From Dyadobacter frigoris (lineage in GTDB: Bacteria > Bacteroidota > Bacteroidia > Cytophagales > Spirosomataceae), in the NCBI RefSeq assembly GCF_005280585.1, contig NZ_SZVO01000005.1, positions 385,732-449,731 of the forward strand: DNA of 64,000 nucleotides, in the 5' to 3' direction. The position numbers were made by a program, and so were the translations under genes. Of this stretch, positions 1 to 9,085 are shown piece after piece. The notes under the pieces were generated by a model that saw only the letters and a program-made list of their open reading frames with translations, was not told the origin of the DNA and ran no database searches. The stretch's first letter is position 1. Every line of letters begins with the position of its first letter.

Positions 1-11
1 AAAAGTCCAGA

Positions 12-932
12 ATGCCAAATAGCCAGGTAAAATACCTGATCATCATAGCAGGCCCTACAGCGGTAGGAAAAACTGAACTTGCTATCAGGCTCGCCAAGAC
101 GTTAAAAACAGAAATTATCTCCGCAGATTCACGTCAGATTTTTCGGGAGTTATCGATTGGAACGGCCAAACCTTCCGAAGATGAGTTGAAAGAAATTCCA
201 CATCACTTTATCAATTCTCATTCCATTGCTGAACAATACAGTGCAGGAGATTTTGAACGTGATGCATTGGTATTACTCGATTCTCTGTTTCAAGACCATG
301 ATTTTGTAGTTATGACCGGAGGTTCCGGTTTGTACATTAAAGCGGTTTCAGAAGGTTTGGATACGTTGCCCGCACCCAAAGCTGGCCTTCGCGAATTATT
401 AACGGCTCGTCTGTTAAATGAAGGGCTAGAAAAGTTACAGGAAGAAGTTAAAAACCTGGATCCTGATTTTGCCGTAACCAAAGAAATACTCAATCCTCAG
501 CGGGTTGTACGCGCGTTAGAAGTTTTTCATACTACCGGCACTCCCATCTCTCACTATCAGCAGAAAAATCTAGTCAGCCGCCCGTTTAAACAAATATTAA
601 TAGCACTTGATCGCGACCGGGCTGAGCTTTATCATCGCATTGACAGCAGAATGGATCAAATGCTCGATCAGGGATTGATAGATGAGGCTAAAAGTGTAAT
701 TGAATTTCGTGAAAGCCATGCACTTCAAACCGTGGGATATAAAGAAGTTTACGGTTGCCTGGATGGCTTGTATAATGAAAAAGAAATGGAGCGTCTATTG
801 AAGCAAAATTCAAGAAGATACGCAAAAAGGCAGTTGACCTGGTTCCGCCATCAGGGCGATTTCAAATGGTTCAAACCCGATGAATTTGACAAAATTCTGG
901 GGTATATAATGACAGAATCCGGTTTGAAATAA
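12..932 (+). CDS. miaA: tRNA dimethylallyltransferase
   Basis: Transfers a dimethylallyl group to N6 of A37 in tRNAs that read UNN codons, in the cytoplasm. The 306 residues match the usual family length. The P-loop GPTAVGKT lies at residues 14-21, the family motif SADSRQ at 37-42 and the TGGSGLY motif at 102-108; the QTVGYKE motif is near residue 237. The ATG lies only 11 bases from the window edge, so its upstream context cannot be judged. It is followed at once by a strong hairpin terminator shared with the convergent rhodanese gene, so it is the last gene of its transcript. Identification is secure. Confidence 0.97.
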   Translation: MPNSQVKYLIIIAGPTAVGKTELAIRLAKTLKTEIISADSRQIFRELSIGTAKPSEDELKEIPHHFINSHSIAEQYSAGDFERDALVLLDSLFQDHDFVVMTGGSGLYIKAVSEGLDTLPAPKAGLRELLTARLLNEGLEKLQEEVKNLDPDFAVTKEILNPQRVVRALEVFHTTGTPISHYQQKNLVSRPFKQILIALDRDRAELYHRIDSRMDQMLDQGLIDEAKSVIEFRESHALQTVGYKEVYGCLDGLYNEKEMERLLKQNSRRYAKRQLTWFRHQGDFKWFKPDEFDKILGYIMTESGLK

Positions 933-970
933 AAGTAGCTGGCTGTTATAAAAAACAGCCAGCTACTTTT
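931..970. terminator. Bidirectional terminator between miaA and rhodanese gene
   Basis: A perfect 17-bp inverted repeat (arms 931-947 and 954-970) encloses a 6-base loop, with A-rich and T-rich flanks on both sides. It overlaps the last bases of the miaA stop codon and lies between convergent genes. Confidence 0.9.
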
Positions 971-984
971 ATTCTATTTGTTTT

Positions 985-1290
985 TTAAGCTTCTTCCTCC
1001 AATTCACGGTAAGCAAGAATTCCACCTATAACATTACGTACATTAGTAAAACCACGAGATTCCAGAAATGCCTGTGCTTTTCCGCTTCTTGCGCCTGAGC
1101 GACAGTGGATGATTATTTCTTCGTCTTTTAAAGGTTCAAGTTCATCCAGATGATCCGGTAATTCTGCAAGAGGAATTAGTGTAGCACCCAAATTGTCTTC
1201 TTCATATTCATGCTCTTCGCGAACATCGTAAAAATTCAAAGCTTCTCCTTTATCCAAACGTTCTTTTAATTCTTCAACTTTAATATCCAT
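985..1290 (-). CDS. Rhodanese-like domain protein
   Basis: A single rhodanese domain of 101 residues, presumably carrying sulfane sulfur or acting as a thiosulfate/persulfide transferase in the cytoplasm; no signal peptide is seen. The catalytic loop CRSGARS places the active Cys at about residue 63, and the family motif YDVREEHEY is near residue 21. I prefer the ATG at 1290; an in-frame TTG three codons upstream is less likely. It follows the T9SS-cargo gene by about 27 bases on the same strand, so it may be the last gene of that operon. The physiological sulfur acceptor cannot be told from sequence. Confidence 0.9.
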   Translation of the reverse strand: MDIKVEELKERLDKGEALNFYDVREEHEYEEDNLGATLIPLAELPDHLDELEPLKDEEIIIHCRSGARSGKAQAFLESRGFTNVRNVIGGILAYRELEEEA

Positions 1291-1317
1291 GATAATCAAA
1301 TTATAAATGTTATTACG

Positions 1318-3198
1318 CTATTTTACTATCAACATTTTTTGGACGAAAGATCGTTTCCCATCCGACGCTTTAAAGATATAAATACCATCCGGTAATTCAT
1401 CAACAGAAGCCGACTTGCTTTGTTTTTCAGCAGTAATAGCCTTTACCAAAATACCTTGAACAGAATAAATTTCTATTTTTCTGATCCAGTCTTCGTTCCA
1501 GCCAATAATTCCTTTATTCGGATTTGGGAAAAAATAAGCACTCGTATTAGTCACCGGTTCAGTTCCGGTAACAGTCTCCCCTACACTTCCTCCCATATAA
1601 GGACGAATTATAACACTACCTTTTAAAGATGTTTCCTGCACCCACTGCGTTCCCAGATTGTAGAAAATATTGCTTTTCCCAAGCATGGAATTACGGTCAA
1701 AACCTAAACTCAGAGGCTGCTCGTCAACCTGAATCCAGCCGACATAAAAAGTATCTTTTAAGGCAACCGGTGTGGCAAAAGCATATTGGATTAAACTGTC
1801 ACGAGCCGAGGCATACTGAGCAGAAACAGCCCTTTGAGCCAAAACCTGATCCGGCTTTCCATTTTTATTACTTAATACCTGAATCGTAAAAGATTGCCCG
1901 GTGATATCCTGATTAAACGGCACAATAGACATTCTAACACCACTTAATGTATCCGGCTGAGAAAGTACAAAACGCACAGCGACACGTCCAAGCCTCTGGT
2001 TGATCTGAACACCATATTCTGCGCTTCCATCATCATACGCATAATAATCACTCAGATTTGTTCTGGCACTGATGGTATCATTTCTCCGAAGATTAACCGA
2101 TGGAATGGTAGGATTCTGGTCGTCCGTTGTAATCAGATTTAATTTATATTTCAATTTCAAAGCCTTTATTGATCTGTCCACAGGAATCGAAGAAACGGCC
2201 ATTCTTTTGCTCTGCGTTTTTTCTCCACCAATAAATACCGCTGACGTAGCATTATAATTGGTAAACTGTTTCCCGGAAATCTCGTCCTTAACCGTAAAAT
2301 TAAAAGTTGTAAAATTGAAATTATTGAAAAGGTTAATAATATCTGTGCCTACTGAATCCGTGGTAGCCAATGCAGGATTTGCCCAGTATTGCTTGATTGG
2401 CATAGCTGTGTATTTTTTCAAAAACGGCGTTAGTGCTGTCCGGACAGCGATATCTTTGATAAAACGGTCACTGACAGATCTTCCTTTATTCAAATAAAGA
2501 TAATCCAGATGCCACGTATCATAAGCGCCGGAAAGCCGGCCGTATGCCCTGAATCTAAACTGAAAATTGCCATGAAAAAAAACAGGATTAATAACCGGAA
2601 TAAATTGTCTTGTGAAGAGTGAGTCAAATAACGGTCCGGTAGTTGCCCACATAGAAACCCATTGCTGATCCTGGCTTAGAAATTCCAGACGCAATGTATC
2701 ACCGTCATCCGGCAATTCTCCCAAACCTTTTGCAAGCCAATAAAAACTTAGATAAACAGAATCAGCAGGATTCAGATTTGCCAGATTAATCGGTTGTGAA
2801 GTCAGTGTATCCGTATGTCCCTGCGACAATTGATTTACATAATTATACGGAACGCCATTTTTATCAAGTCCGTCAAAAGTAGCCATATTCACAGAAGGCT
2901 GTGTGGTGGCAAGAGTATTGTTAATATATACACCACTTCCGGGCATCCAGAAAGCAGAATCCGGATGAGAAGTAGCAGTTGTAGAAAAATCATCAAAAAA
3001 AGGCAGCGTTAATGCCTGAATTCTGGCGGAAGTATTGGATTTAAATTTTCCTTCTCCACTTTGATTTCTTCCAATCGGGACGAGTTTAAGTTGTCCGTAT
3101 ACGCTATTAAACTGACTGGAAATCAGAATTAATAATGCTAAAAACAAAAATCTGTCAACTCCGGATAAAACGTTTTTACGGTTGTGTGTTGTCTTCAT
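1318..3198 (-). CDS. Secreted protein with T9SS type A sorting domain
   Basis: A 626-residue exported protein. An N-terminal hydrophobic signal (residues about 15-35, ending near SVYGQ) is followed by a large beta-rich region. The last ~75 residues (FFPNPNKG start, then YSVQG, then DGIYIFKA, ending in KMLIVK) have the layout of a Por secretion system type A C-terminal sorting domain. That domain directs Bacteroidota proteins through the type IX system to the surface or medium. I chose the ATG at 3198, which gives MKTTHN, over a start seven codons upstream. Its 5' end overlaps the PASTA gene by 23 bases, which suggests translational coupling. No catalytic motif was recognised, so the function is unknown; it could be an adhesin or a cell-surface structural protein. 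Confidence 0.85.
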   Translation of the reverse strand: MKTTHNRKNVLSGVDRFLFLALLILISSQFNSVYGQLKLVPIGRNQSGEGKFKSNTSARIQALTLPFFDDFSTTATSHPDSAFWMPGSGVYINNTLATTQPSVNMATFDGLDKNGVPYNYVNQLSQGHTDTLTSQPINLANLNPADSVYLSFYWLAKGLGELPDDGDTLRLEFLSQDQQWVSMWATTGPLFDSLFTRQFIPVINPVFFHGNFQFRFRAYGRLSGAYDTWHLDYLYLNKGRSVSDRFIKDIAVRTALTPFLKKYTAMPIKQYWANPALATTDSVGTDIINLFNNFNFTTFNFTVKDEISGKQFTNYNATSAVFIGGEKTQSKRMAVSSIPVDRSIKALKLKYKLNLITTDDQNPTIPSVNLRRNDTISARTNLSDYYAYDDGSAEYGVQINQRLGRVAVRFVLSQPDTLSGVRMSIVPFNQDITGQSFTIQVLSNKNGKPDQVLAQRAVSAQYASARDSLIQYAFATPVALKDTFYVGWIQVDEQPLSLGFDRNSMLGKSNIFYNLGTQWVQETSLKGSVIIRPYMGGSVGETVTGTEPVTNTSAYFFPNPNKGIIGWNEDWIRKIEIYSVQGILVKAITAEKQSKSASVDELPDGIYIFKASDGKRSFVQKMLIVK

Positions 3199-3973
3199 TT
3201 GGGGCAGTTGGTTCAGCACCTGCCGGAATTACCCACAGGTCAATTACATCGCCGATTCGAACTTTATTACCTGATTCAGGATTTTGCTTCACAACACTTC
3301 CGGGAATCTGACCCTCTTCTGCTGCGACCTGCATAACCTGACCAACTTTTAATCCTGCACCGACAATCTGGATTTTGGCCTCATCCAAAGGCATTCCTAC
3401 AACAGATGGCAACTCAAACTGGGCAGAACCCAAACCTTCACCAAGTTCGAGATCAATTTTAGATCCTTTTGCAATCGGCTGTCCGGGTAAAATTTCAACT
3501 CCCTTATACATTTGTCTCAAAACGGCATTCTGCGCCATATCCGGAACATAAGATATCGTACCTTCCTCCAAACCTAAGCTTTTCAGCTGCATTTGTGCAC
3601 TTCTGTGTGTCATATCCGTCAGCTTCGGCATTTTTATAAGCGGGGCCGTTAAAGAAACAACCGTAACATATATTTTTCTACCTTCCTTTACCTTTGCTCC
3701 CGGTTTTGGATATTGCTGAATAACTGTTAAAGGCGGCATATTTGGTACATAAGTAGAGTCAACTTCAAAGCGTAAATCTCTGCTATCCAGGAAATCTTCC
3801 AACTCACTCAAATTTTTCTTACGAAGATCGGGGACCGTAATTGCCTCTCCGTGGTTGGTAGTGAAAGGCAGATAAATGAAGAAAAAGCCGAGAAAAAATA
3901 CCAGTATAAGTGATACTACAATGCCAATGTGTATAAAAAGATCCTTACGGGATTGAGTGCTAATTTTTGCCAT
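3176..3973 (-). CDS. PASTA domain membrane protein
   Basis: A 265-residue inner-membrane protein: a short cytoplasmic N-terminus, one membrane segment at about residues 12-36, then three periplasmic PASTA domains (about 40-108, 110-178 and 186-252). Each has the usual VPDL-type start and a central (Q/K)xP.(P/S)G turn, for example QQYPKPGAKV and KQNPESGNKV. PASTA domains bind peptidoglycan fragments or beta-lactams in kinases and penicillin-binding proteins, but no kinase or transpeptidase domain is attached here. This stand-alone form is common in Bacteroidota. It lies between ribE and the T9SS cargo gene, overlapping the latter. A role in cell-wall sensing or scaffolding is inferred only. 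Confidence 0.9.
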   Translation of the reverse strand: MAKISTQSRKDLFIHIGIVVSLILVFFLGFFFIYLPFTTNHGEAITVPDLRKKNLSELEDFLDSRDLRFEVDSTYVPNMPPLTVIQQYPKPGAKVKEGRKIYVTVVSLTAPLIKMPKLTDMTHRSAQMQLKSLGLEEGTISYVPDMAQNAVLRQMYKGVEILPGQPIAKGSKIDLELGEGLGSAQFELPSVVGMPLDEAKIQIVGAGLKVGQVMQVAAEEGQIPGSVVKQNPESGNKVRIGDVIDLWVIPAGAEPTAPNEDNTQP

Positions 3974-4042
3974 GGACGTACATGCTGCGGGTAATTTCTA
4001 AAAATGGTAAAAATAGAAGGAATAATTCAAGATGCAAATAAC

Positions 4043-4636
4043 TTACATCGTATAAGAACCAAGAATTCGTTTGATATATTTTCCAAGAATATCAAATTCA
4101 AGATTTACAGTGTCACCTTCCTGCAACTGGTGAAAATTTGTAAATGAATAAGTATAAGGAATAATGGCAACCCGGAACGAATTTTCTTCTGAATTAAAAA
4201 CAGTAAGACTTACTCCATTCACACAAATTGATCCTTTTTCAACTGTCATATTCCCAAGCGTTGCGTCGTATTGGAAATCAAATAACCAGCTGCCGTCTCT
4301 TTCTTCAATACGTGTACAAACCGCAGTCTGATCCACATGTCCCTGTACGATATGGCCATCAAATCTGCCATTTGCAGGCATACATCTTTCCAGATTTGCT
4401 TTATTCCCTTCCTTTAAATTTCCAAGGTTGGTTTTGTTCAAAGTTTCTTCAATCGCAGTAACCTGGTACGTGTCTTCTTTTAATGAAACTATGGTAAGGC
4501 AAACACCATTATGGTTTAAACTTTGGTCAATTTTCAATTCCGGAGCCAGAGTCGAACGTAAGGTGAAAGTTTTGTTGGTACCTTCCTCTTCAACTTTTAA
4601 TACTTCCCCAAGGGTTTCTACAATTCCTGTAAACAT
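4043..4636 (-). CDS. ribE: Riboflavin synthase, alpha subunit
   Basis: Catalyses dismutation of two 6,7-dimethyl-8-ribityllumazine molecules to riboflavin, the last step of the pathway. The protein has two repeated lumazine-binding barrels. The first starts with the invariant MFTGIVE; the second is marked by the HIVQGHVDQ region and the ICVNGVSLTV motif. The start at 4636 restores the canonical N-terminus MFTGIVETLGEV and gives 197 residues, typical for the family; a longer reading would add 14 atypical residues. It is divergent from hisB across about 210 bases. I did not see an FMN riboswitch upstream. Confidence 0.96.
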   Translation of the reverse strand: MFTGIVETLGEVLKVEEEGTNKTFTLRSTLAPELKIDQSLNHNGVCLTIVSLKEDTYQVTAIEETLNKTNLGNLKEGNKANLERCMPANGRFDGHIVQGHVDQTAVCTRIEERDGSWLFDFQYDATLGNMTVEKGSICVNGVSLTVFNSEENSFRVAIIPYTYSFTNFHQLQEGDTVNLEFDILGKYIKRILGSYTM

Positions 4637-4846
4637 TCTGCTTAAAAAAATGAATTGGTTTATCACGTAAATGTACAACTTCTTTGCTGACCTTTTTGTT
4701 GCTCAAAGTCCAAGTACCGTTATTTACTTCGTATAAATCTTTTCAATACCATATAGTTTACGAACTTTGCAACAGTTAAACGGCAGCCGCCATTTTTTCT
4801 GCATTGAAGTTTGTTTAAAACCTTTGATTGTTTGTATCCTTTTTAA

Positions 4847-5971
4847 ATGAAAAAAGTATTATTTATTGATCGTGACGGAACGATCATCGTTGAGCCGCCA
4901 ACGGATTTTCAGGTTGATTCGCTTGAAAAACTTGAATTTCTGCCAAAAGCAATTTCAAATCTTCGTAAAATAGCGGAAGAAACAGATTACGAGCTGGTGA
5001 TGGTAACCAATCAGGACGGTTTGGGTACTAAATCTTTTCCGGAAGATACATTCTGGCCCGCACACAATAAAATGCTTCAGATCCTTGAAGGGGAAAATAT
5101 ACATTTTACAACGGTTCATATCGACAAAAGTTTTCCTGAGGATAACCTGCCAACCAGAAAACCTGGTATTGGTATGCTGACTTCCTATTTTTCAGAAGAC
5201 TACGATCTTGAAAACAGTTATGTCATCGGCGATCGCCTGACTGATGTTCAATTGGCGGTCAATCTCAAATCGAAAGCAATTTTATTGAAAAACGAGCTTC
5301 CAAAAGAAGATGTGACGCCTGAAATGAATAAAGCAGTTTCTTATATTTCTTTGGATTGGGATGCGATTTATGAGCATTTGAAATTACCTTCCAGAACGGC
5401 AAGTGTGCAACGTAATACCAAAGAAACCCAGATCCATATCGAATTAAATCTTGACGGAAGCGGAAGATCTGATATTCATACCGGTTTAGGATTTTATGAT
5501 CATATGCTGGATCAGTTGGCCAGACATTCAGGCGCAGATTTGACAATTCATGTGGATGGTGATTTGCATATTGACGAACATCATACGATTGAAGATACAG
5601 CTCTTGCATTAGGCGAAGCGTATAGAATTGCTATTGGCGACAAACGTGGAATAAGCCGTTATGGATTTTTATTACCTATGGATGAAGCACTTGCACAGGT
5701 TGCAATTGATTTTTCCGGACGTCCATGGCTGGTTTGGGACGCTGAATTTAAAAGGGAAAAAATCGGTGAAATGCCAACAGAAATGTTTTACCACTTTTTC
5801 AAATCGTTTTCCGACACTTCTTTATCGAACCTTAATATAAAAGTTGAAGGCCAGAATGAACATCATAAAATTGAATCAATCTTTAAAGGTTTCGCCAAAG
5901 CAATAAAAATGGCAGTCCGTCGTGACTTGAAAGCACTTGATTTTATGCCATCGACAAAAGGTGTTTTATAA
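4847..5971 (+). CDS. hisB: Bifunctional histidinol-phosphatase / imidazoleglycerol-phosphate dehydratase
   Basis: A fused enzyme of histidine biosynthesis (374 residues). The N-terminal HAD phosphatase half (about 1-165) begins with DRDGTI at residues 8-13, in which the first Asp is the nucleophile. The C-terminal half (about 180-374) is the dehydratase, with the metal-binding motif [14 protein letters not shown] and a second [11 protein letters not shown] motif near the end. The fused form is known from gammaproteobacteria and many Bacteroidota. No other his genes lie next to it, so the pathway is split in this genome. The upstream region is about 210 bases and is shared with the divergent ribE gene. 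Confidence 0.96.
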   Translation: MKKVLFIDRDGTIIVEPPTDFQVDSLEKLEFLPKAISNLRKIAEETDYELVMVTNQDGLGTKSFPEDTFWPAHNKMLQILEGENIHFTTVHIDKSFPEDNLPTRKPGIGMLTSYFSEDYDLENSYVIGDRLTDVQLAVNLKSKAILLKNELPKEDVTPEMNKAVSYISLDWDAIYEHLKLPSRTASVQRNTKETQIHIELNLDGSGRSDIHTGLGFYDHMLDQLARHSGADLTIHVDGDLHIDEHHTIEDTALALGEAYRIAIGDKRGISRYGFLLPMDEALAQVAIDFSGRPWLVWDAEFKREKIGEMPTEMFYHFFKSFSDTSLSNLNIKVEGQNEHHKIESIFKGFAKAIKMAVRRDLKALDFMPSTKGVL

Positions 5972-6051
5972 TTTTTTGAAGTTACAGGTCGGTCATTAGC
6001 TTTTTTTGCATATTTTTGTTCTATTCAATCAAGACCTAATCAGATATTATT

Positions 6052-6156
6052 ATGTTCATGACGATTGTAATGATAACTTTCTATGTGCTTCTTTTGGGTT
6101 CAGCTTTTTTAGTTGGGCGCTGGTTAGAAAACCACGAGAAAAGTTACAAGTCTTAA
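6052..6156 (+). CDS. Small single-span membrane peptide, 34 aa
   Basis: An ATG-initiated reading frame of 34 codons encodes one hydrophobic helix (about residues 3-23, including VMITFYVLLLGSAFLVG) followed by a charged tail GRWLENHEKS. It ends four bases before a strong hairpin terminator, and the hydrophobic-then-charged arrangement argues against chance. The gene starts 80 bases after hisB and may be transcribed from its own promoter. Its function is unknown; it resembles in style the small regulatory subunits of membrane complexes, but I recognise no family. It is shorter than many gene callers accept. Confidence 0.5.
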   Translation: MFMTIVMITFYVLLLGSAFLVGRWLENHEKSYKS

Positions 6157-6159
6157 TAT

Positions 6160-6190
6160 AAAAGGGATGTTTGAAACATCCCTTTTTTTA
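6160..6190 (+). terminator. Rho-independent terminator after small membrane peptide
   Basis: The stem AAAGGGATGTTT pairs with AAACATCCCTTT around a very short loop and is followed by a T run. It lies directly after the stop codon of the 34-codon gene. Confidence 0.85.
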
Positions 6191-6305
6191 TACCTTTTAA
6201 AATACCGCTCATACAAAAAATAAGATTTTATAAAATAAAAGAAACCAATTTTAGTTTTCTTTACGTTATACAAACTACAACCTGGTATTAAATCATCAAA
6301 TTACT

Positions 6306-6605
6306 TTGTTCCAAAAACTTTGCCTTATACTGCTAACGATCTTCCTAATCTGTAAAGCTACAGATGTTGCAAGTATTCTGTTGGCTAAGGAAAAAGCAAA
6401 AGTAGTTTGCAATGATGGTACTTGCGATAATGAAAACAAAGAAGTTGAAAAGATAATGGACGACGATCAGTTCTTGATTTCCGATCCTGTTTCTTTCAGC
6501 AAAATTACGGTTTCAGTTCTTCTCAAAACCGTATTCTCTTACACCATTGCCTGTGAAAACGAGATTTATAGAAATCTCTTCTCACCCCCACCCGAATTAT
6601 CCTAA
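6306..6605 (+). CDS. Small exported protein with C-terminal SPPPEL tail
   Basis: A 99-residue protein starting from a probable TTG. The N-terminus is a hydrophobic signal or membrane segment (about residues 3-20). It is followed by a segment with a close Cys pair (VCNDGTC at about 34-40) and an acidic stretch, and the protein ends in LFSPPPELS. I do not recognise a named family. The same SPPP(E/D)L ending occurs in the unrelated protein at 48327-48881. It lies 131 bases upstream of the carbonic anhydrase gene on the same strand and may belong to that locus. The non-ATG start lowers certainty about the exact N-terminus. Confidence 0.5.
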   Translation: MFQKLCLILLTIFLICKATDVASILLAKEKAKVVCNDGTCDNENKEVEKIMDDDQFLISDPVSFSKITVSVLLKTVFSYTIACENEIYRNLFSPPPELS

Positions 6606-6736
6606 TTTATTTCATCGGTATTACTGAATGACATTTGGTTGTCAGGCATCCTCATTTCAATATTTGAATTGATCTGATTACTAGTCTGTTATGCTGTCAT
6701 TTATTACATTTTATTCAACGATAAATAATTAGAATA

Positions 6737-7390
6737 ATGATTAAGTCATATAAAAAGCTTTTCACAAACAATCAAAAGTGGGTAGAAGAAAGAACAAAAG
6801 AAAACCCGGATTTCTTTAATGATCTGGCAGAAAGACAATCTCCCCAGTTTCTATGGATTGGCTGCTCAGACAGCCGTGTGCCGGCAAATGAGATAACCGG
6901 AACAATGCCGGGTGATATTTTCGTACACAGAAATATCGCCAATATGGTCATTCATACAGACATCAGCATGTTGAGCGTACTGGATTATGCAGTTAATGTG
7001 CTGGAAGTTAAGCATATTATTGTGTGCGGACATTATGGATGTGGTGGCGTAAACACGGCGATGGGCAACAAACAGGTTGGCCTAATTGACAACTGGCTTC
7101 GTCATATCAAAGACGTTTATCGTTTGCATAAAGATGAGTTAAATGCAATTGAAGATATGGCAAAAAGAAGCGACCGGCTAGTCGAGCTGAATGTGCAAGA
7201 GCAGGTTCATGATCTTACCAAAACGTCGATCGTGCAAAATGCCTGGGCAAATGGGAAAGCTCTTCAGGTTCATGGTTTGGTTTATGACATTAAAAATGGC
7301 TATCTGCAAGATCTGAATATCACGGCTGACAACACAGGAGAAATCGAGCATTTCTACAAACTGGATTTAGCCGAGCACGTAATCAGCTAA
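6737..7390 (+). CDS. can: Beta-class carbonic anhydrase
   Basis: Interconverts CO2 and bicarbonate in the cytoplasm. The 217 residues carry the full beta-class zinc site: Cys43 in CSDSRVP, with the Asp45/Arg47 dyad, and His99 and Cys102 in HYGCGG. The length matches the family. It is followed 37 bases later by a SulP-family anion transporter, a pairing that suggests bicarbonate uptake coupled to hydration or dehydration of CO2. The small exported protein upstream may be part of the same transcript. Confidence 0.96.
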   Translation: MIKSYKKLFTNNQKWVEERTKENPDFFNDLAERQSPQFLWIGCSDSRVPANEITGTMPGDIFVHRNIANMVIHTDISMLSVLDYAVNVLEVKHIIVCGHYGCGGVNTAMGNKQVGLIDNWLRHIKDVYRLHKDELNAIEDMAKRSDRLVELNVQEQVHDLTKTSIVQNAWANGKALQVHGLVYDIKNGYLQDLNITADNTGEIEHFYKLDLAEHVIS

Positions 7391-7427
7391 TCATTCGCAA
7401 CCGTCATTTCCCCTCTTGAATCATCCT

Positions 7428-9005
7428 ATGTCAACGAATAAAAATAATCTGTTTTCAAACCTCAAATTCGATTTCCCGGCGGGACTAGTCGTGTATCTTG
7501 TTGCCCTGCCATTGTGCCTTGGTGTTGCCTTAGCCTCCACGGGCCGACCTGATCTTTTGTTTTCAGGAATTATCTCCGGTGTGGTGGGAGGAATCGTAGT
7601 GGGTTTTTTGAGTGGTTCTGCTCTCGGTGTTTCCGGCCCGGCTGCCGGATTGGTTGTGATCGTATTAACGGCCATTGAAACTTTGGGAAGTTTCGAAGCA
7701 TTCTTGCTCGCCGTTGTGATTGCCGGAGCGATCCAACTCCTTGCTGGATTTATGAATGCCGGAATTATCGGCTATTACTTTCCTTCTTCGGTTATCAAGG
7801 GAATGCTTGCGGCTATTGGTATCACGCTAATTTTAAAGGAAATACCACATGCCTTTGGCTATGATGCCGATTTCATGGGCGACGAAGCATTCAGTCAGAA
7901 AGACGGGCAGAATACTTTAACAGAAGTGTACAATTCGATACGATACAGTAGCGCGGGCGCGATAATTATTTCAATTGTTTCATTGGGCTTGTTACTTCTT
8001 TTTGACAAACCGTTTATGAAGAGAATTGAGCTTTTCAAATTCCTTCCGGGTGCGTTGTTTGTTGTATTGACGGGCATACTTCTAAACACTTTGTTTTCAA
8101 ATTTCTATCCGGAAATTGCGATGGGCGGCGAACATCTCGTACAATTACCAGTGGCATCCAGTGCATCTGAATTTTTCAGCTTTTTCAAAACGCCCGATTT
8201 CAGTGCTTTCAACAGGGTTGAAATTTATACAGTTGCAGTTACATTAGCCATTGTCGCCAGCCTGGAATCACTGTTATCAGTTGAAGCGACAGATAAACTC
8301 GATCCTTACAAAAGGAACACACCGGCAAACCGCGAATTGAAAGCACAGGGAATTGGAAATATGATCTCGGGATTAATTGGCGGATTACCGATTACACAGG
8401 TTATCGTAAGAAGTTCTGCCAATATTGAATCAGGAGGAAGGACAAAAATGGGTACCGTTATTCATGGTTCCATTTTGTTACTGTCGGCGATATTCATTCC
8501 TAAATATTTGAATTATATCCCTTTGGCGTCGTTGGCCGCTATTTTGCTTTTAGTGGGCTACAAACTTTCAAAGTTTTCGCTTTACAAGGGAATGTACAAA
8601 TTGGGAAAAGAGCAGTTTTTCCCGTTTATAGTAACGGTAATCGCCATTTTGAGCACAGATTTATTGAAGGGGATTGCCATAGGAATGCTCGTTGCTATTT
8701 ACTTTATTTTAAGAAAAAATTACAAACACTCTTATCATTACAAAAAAGAAGAGTATAAAGACGGAGACGTGATAACCATTGTCTTGTCCGAAGAGGTAAC
8801 TTTTTTAAATAAGGGAAGCATTGGTCTTACATTAGATCATCTGCCAGAAAACTCAAAAGTTATCATCGATGGTACAAAATCGCTGAATATCGACTACGAC
8901 GTACTGGAAATTATCCAGGAGTTTAAAGAACATTCCGCGCCGATGAAAAATATCAGCGTAGAGACCATTGGAATAGATAGCGTTGCTGCCGTTGGCGGAC
9001 ATTAA
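7428..9005 (+). CDS. SulP family inorganic anion transporter
   Basis: A polytopic inner-membrane transporter (525 residues) of the SLC26/SulP type, which moves bicarbonate, sulfate or related anions. Residues 15-420 hold about a dozen hydrophobic segments with the family's G- and P-rich start (LPLCLGVALAS) and conserved SAAGLVV-like and ITQVIVRSSAN-like signatures (here GPAAGLVV and QVIVRSSAN). The C-terminal ~90 residues resemble a short STAS domain (VIIDGTKSLNIDYDVLEII). I use the ATG at 7428 rather than a TTG four codons earlier. The adjacent carbonic anhydrase makes bicarbonate the most likely substrate (BicA-like), but this is inference from context. Confidence 0.92.
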   Translation: MSTNKNNLFSNLKFDFPAGLVVYLVALPLCLGVALASTGRPDLLFSGIISGVVGGIVVGFLSGSALGVSGPAAGLVVIVLTAIETLGSFEAFLLAVVIAGAIQLLAGFMNAGIIGYYFPSSVIKGMLAAIGITLILKEIPHAFGYDADFMGDEAFSQKDGQNTLTEVYNSIRYSSAGAIIISIVSLGLLLLFDKPFMKRIELFKFLPGALFVVLTGILLNTLFSNFYPEIAMGGEHLVQLPVASSASEFFSFFKTPDFSAFNRVEIYTVAVTLAIVASLESLLSVEATDKLDPYKRNTPANRELKAQGIGNMISGLIGGLPITQVIVRSSANIESGGRTKMGTVIHGSILLLSAIFIPKYLNYIPLASLAAILLLVGYKLSKFSLYKGMYKLGKEQFFPFIVTVIAILSTDLLKGIAIGMLVAIYFILRKNYKHSYHYKKEEYKDGDVITIVLSEEVTFLNKGSIGLTLDHLPENSKVIIDGTKSLNIDYDVLEIIQEFKEHSAPMKNISVETIGIDSVAAVGGH

Positions 9006-9026
9006 GATTGTGACTCGCTGACAAAT

Positions 9027-9067
9027 AAAAATCCCCATAACACGCTTTATCCGTTATGGGGATTTTT
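9027..9067. terminator. Bidirectional terminator after SulP gene
   Basis: Perfect 15-bp arms (9027-9041 and 9053-9067) enclose an 11-base loop; A and T runs at the ends allow function for both convergent genes. Confidence 0.92.
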
Positions 9068-9085
9068 GTTAGAGAGCTATTAAAC

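Noticed and set aside
4637..4846. FMN riboswitch before ribE
   Set aside because: The region between ribE and hisB lacks the conserved FMN aptamer elements, and no comparable multi-stem structure is visible.
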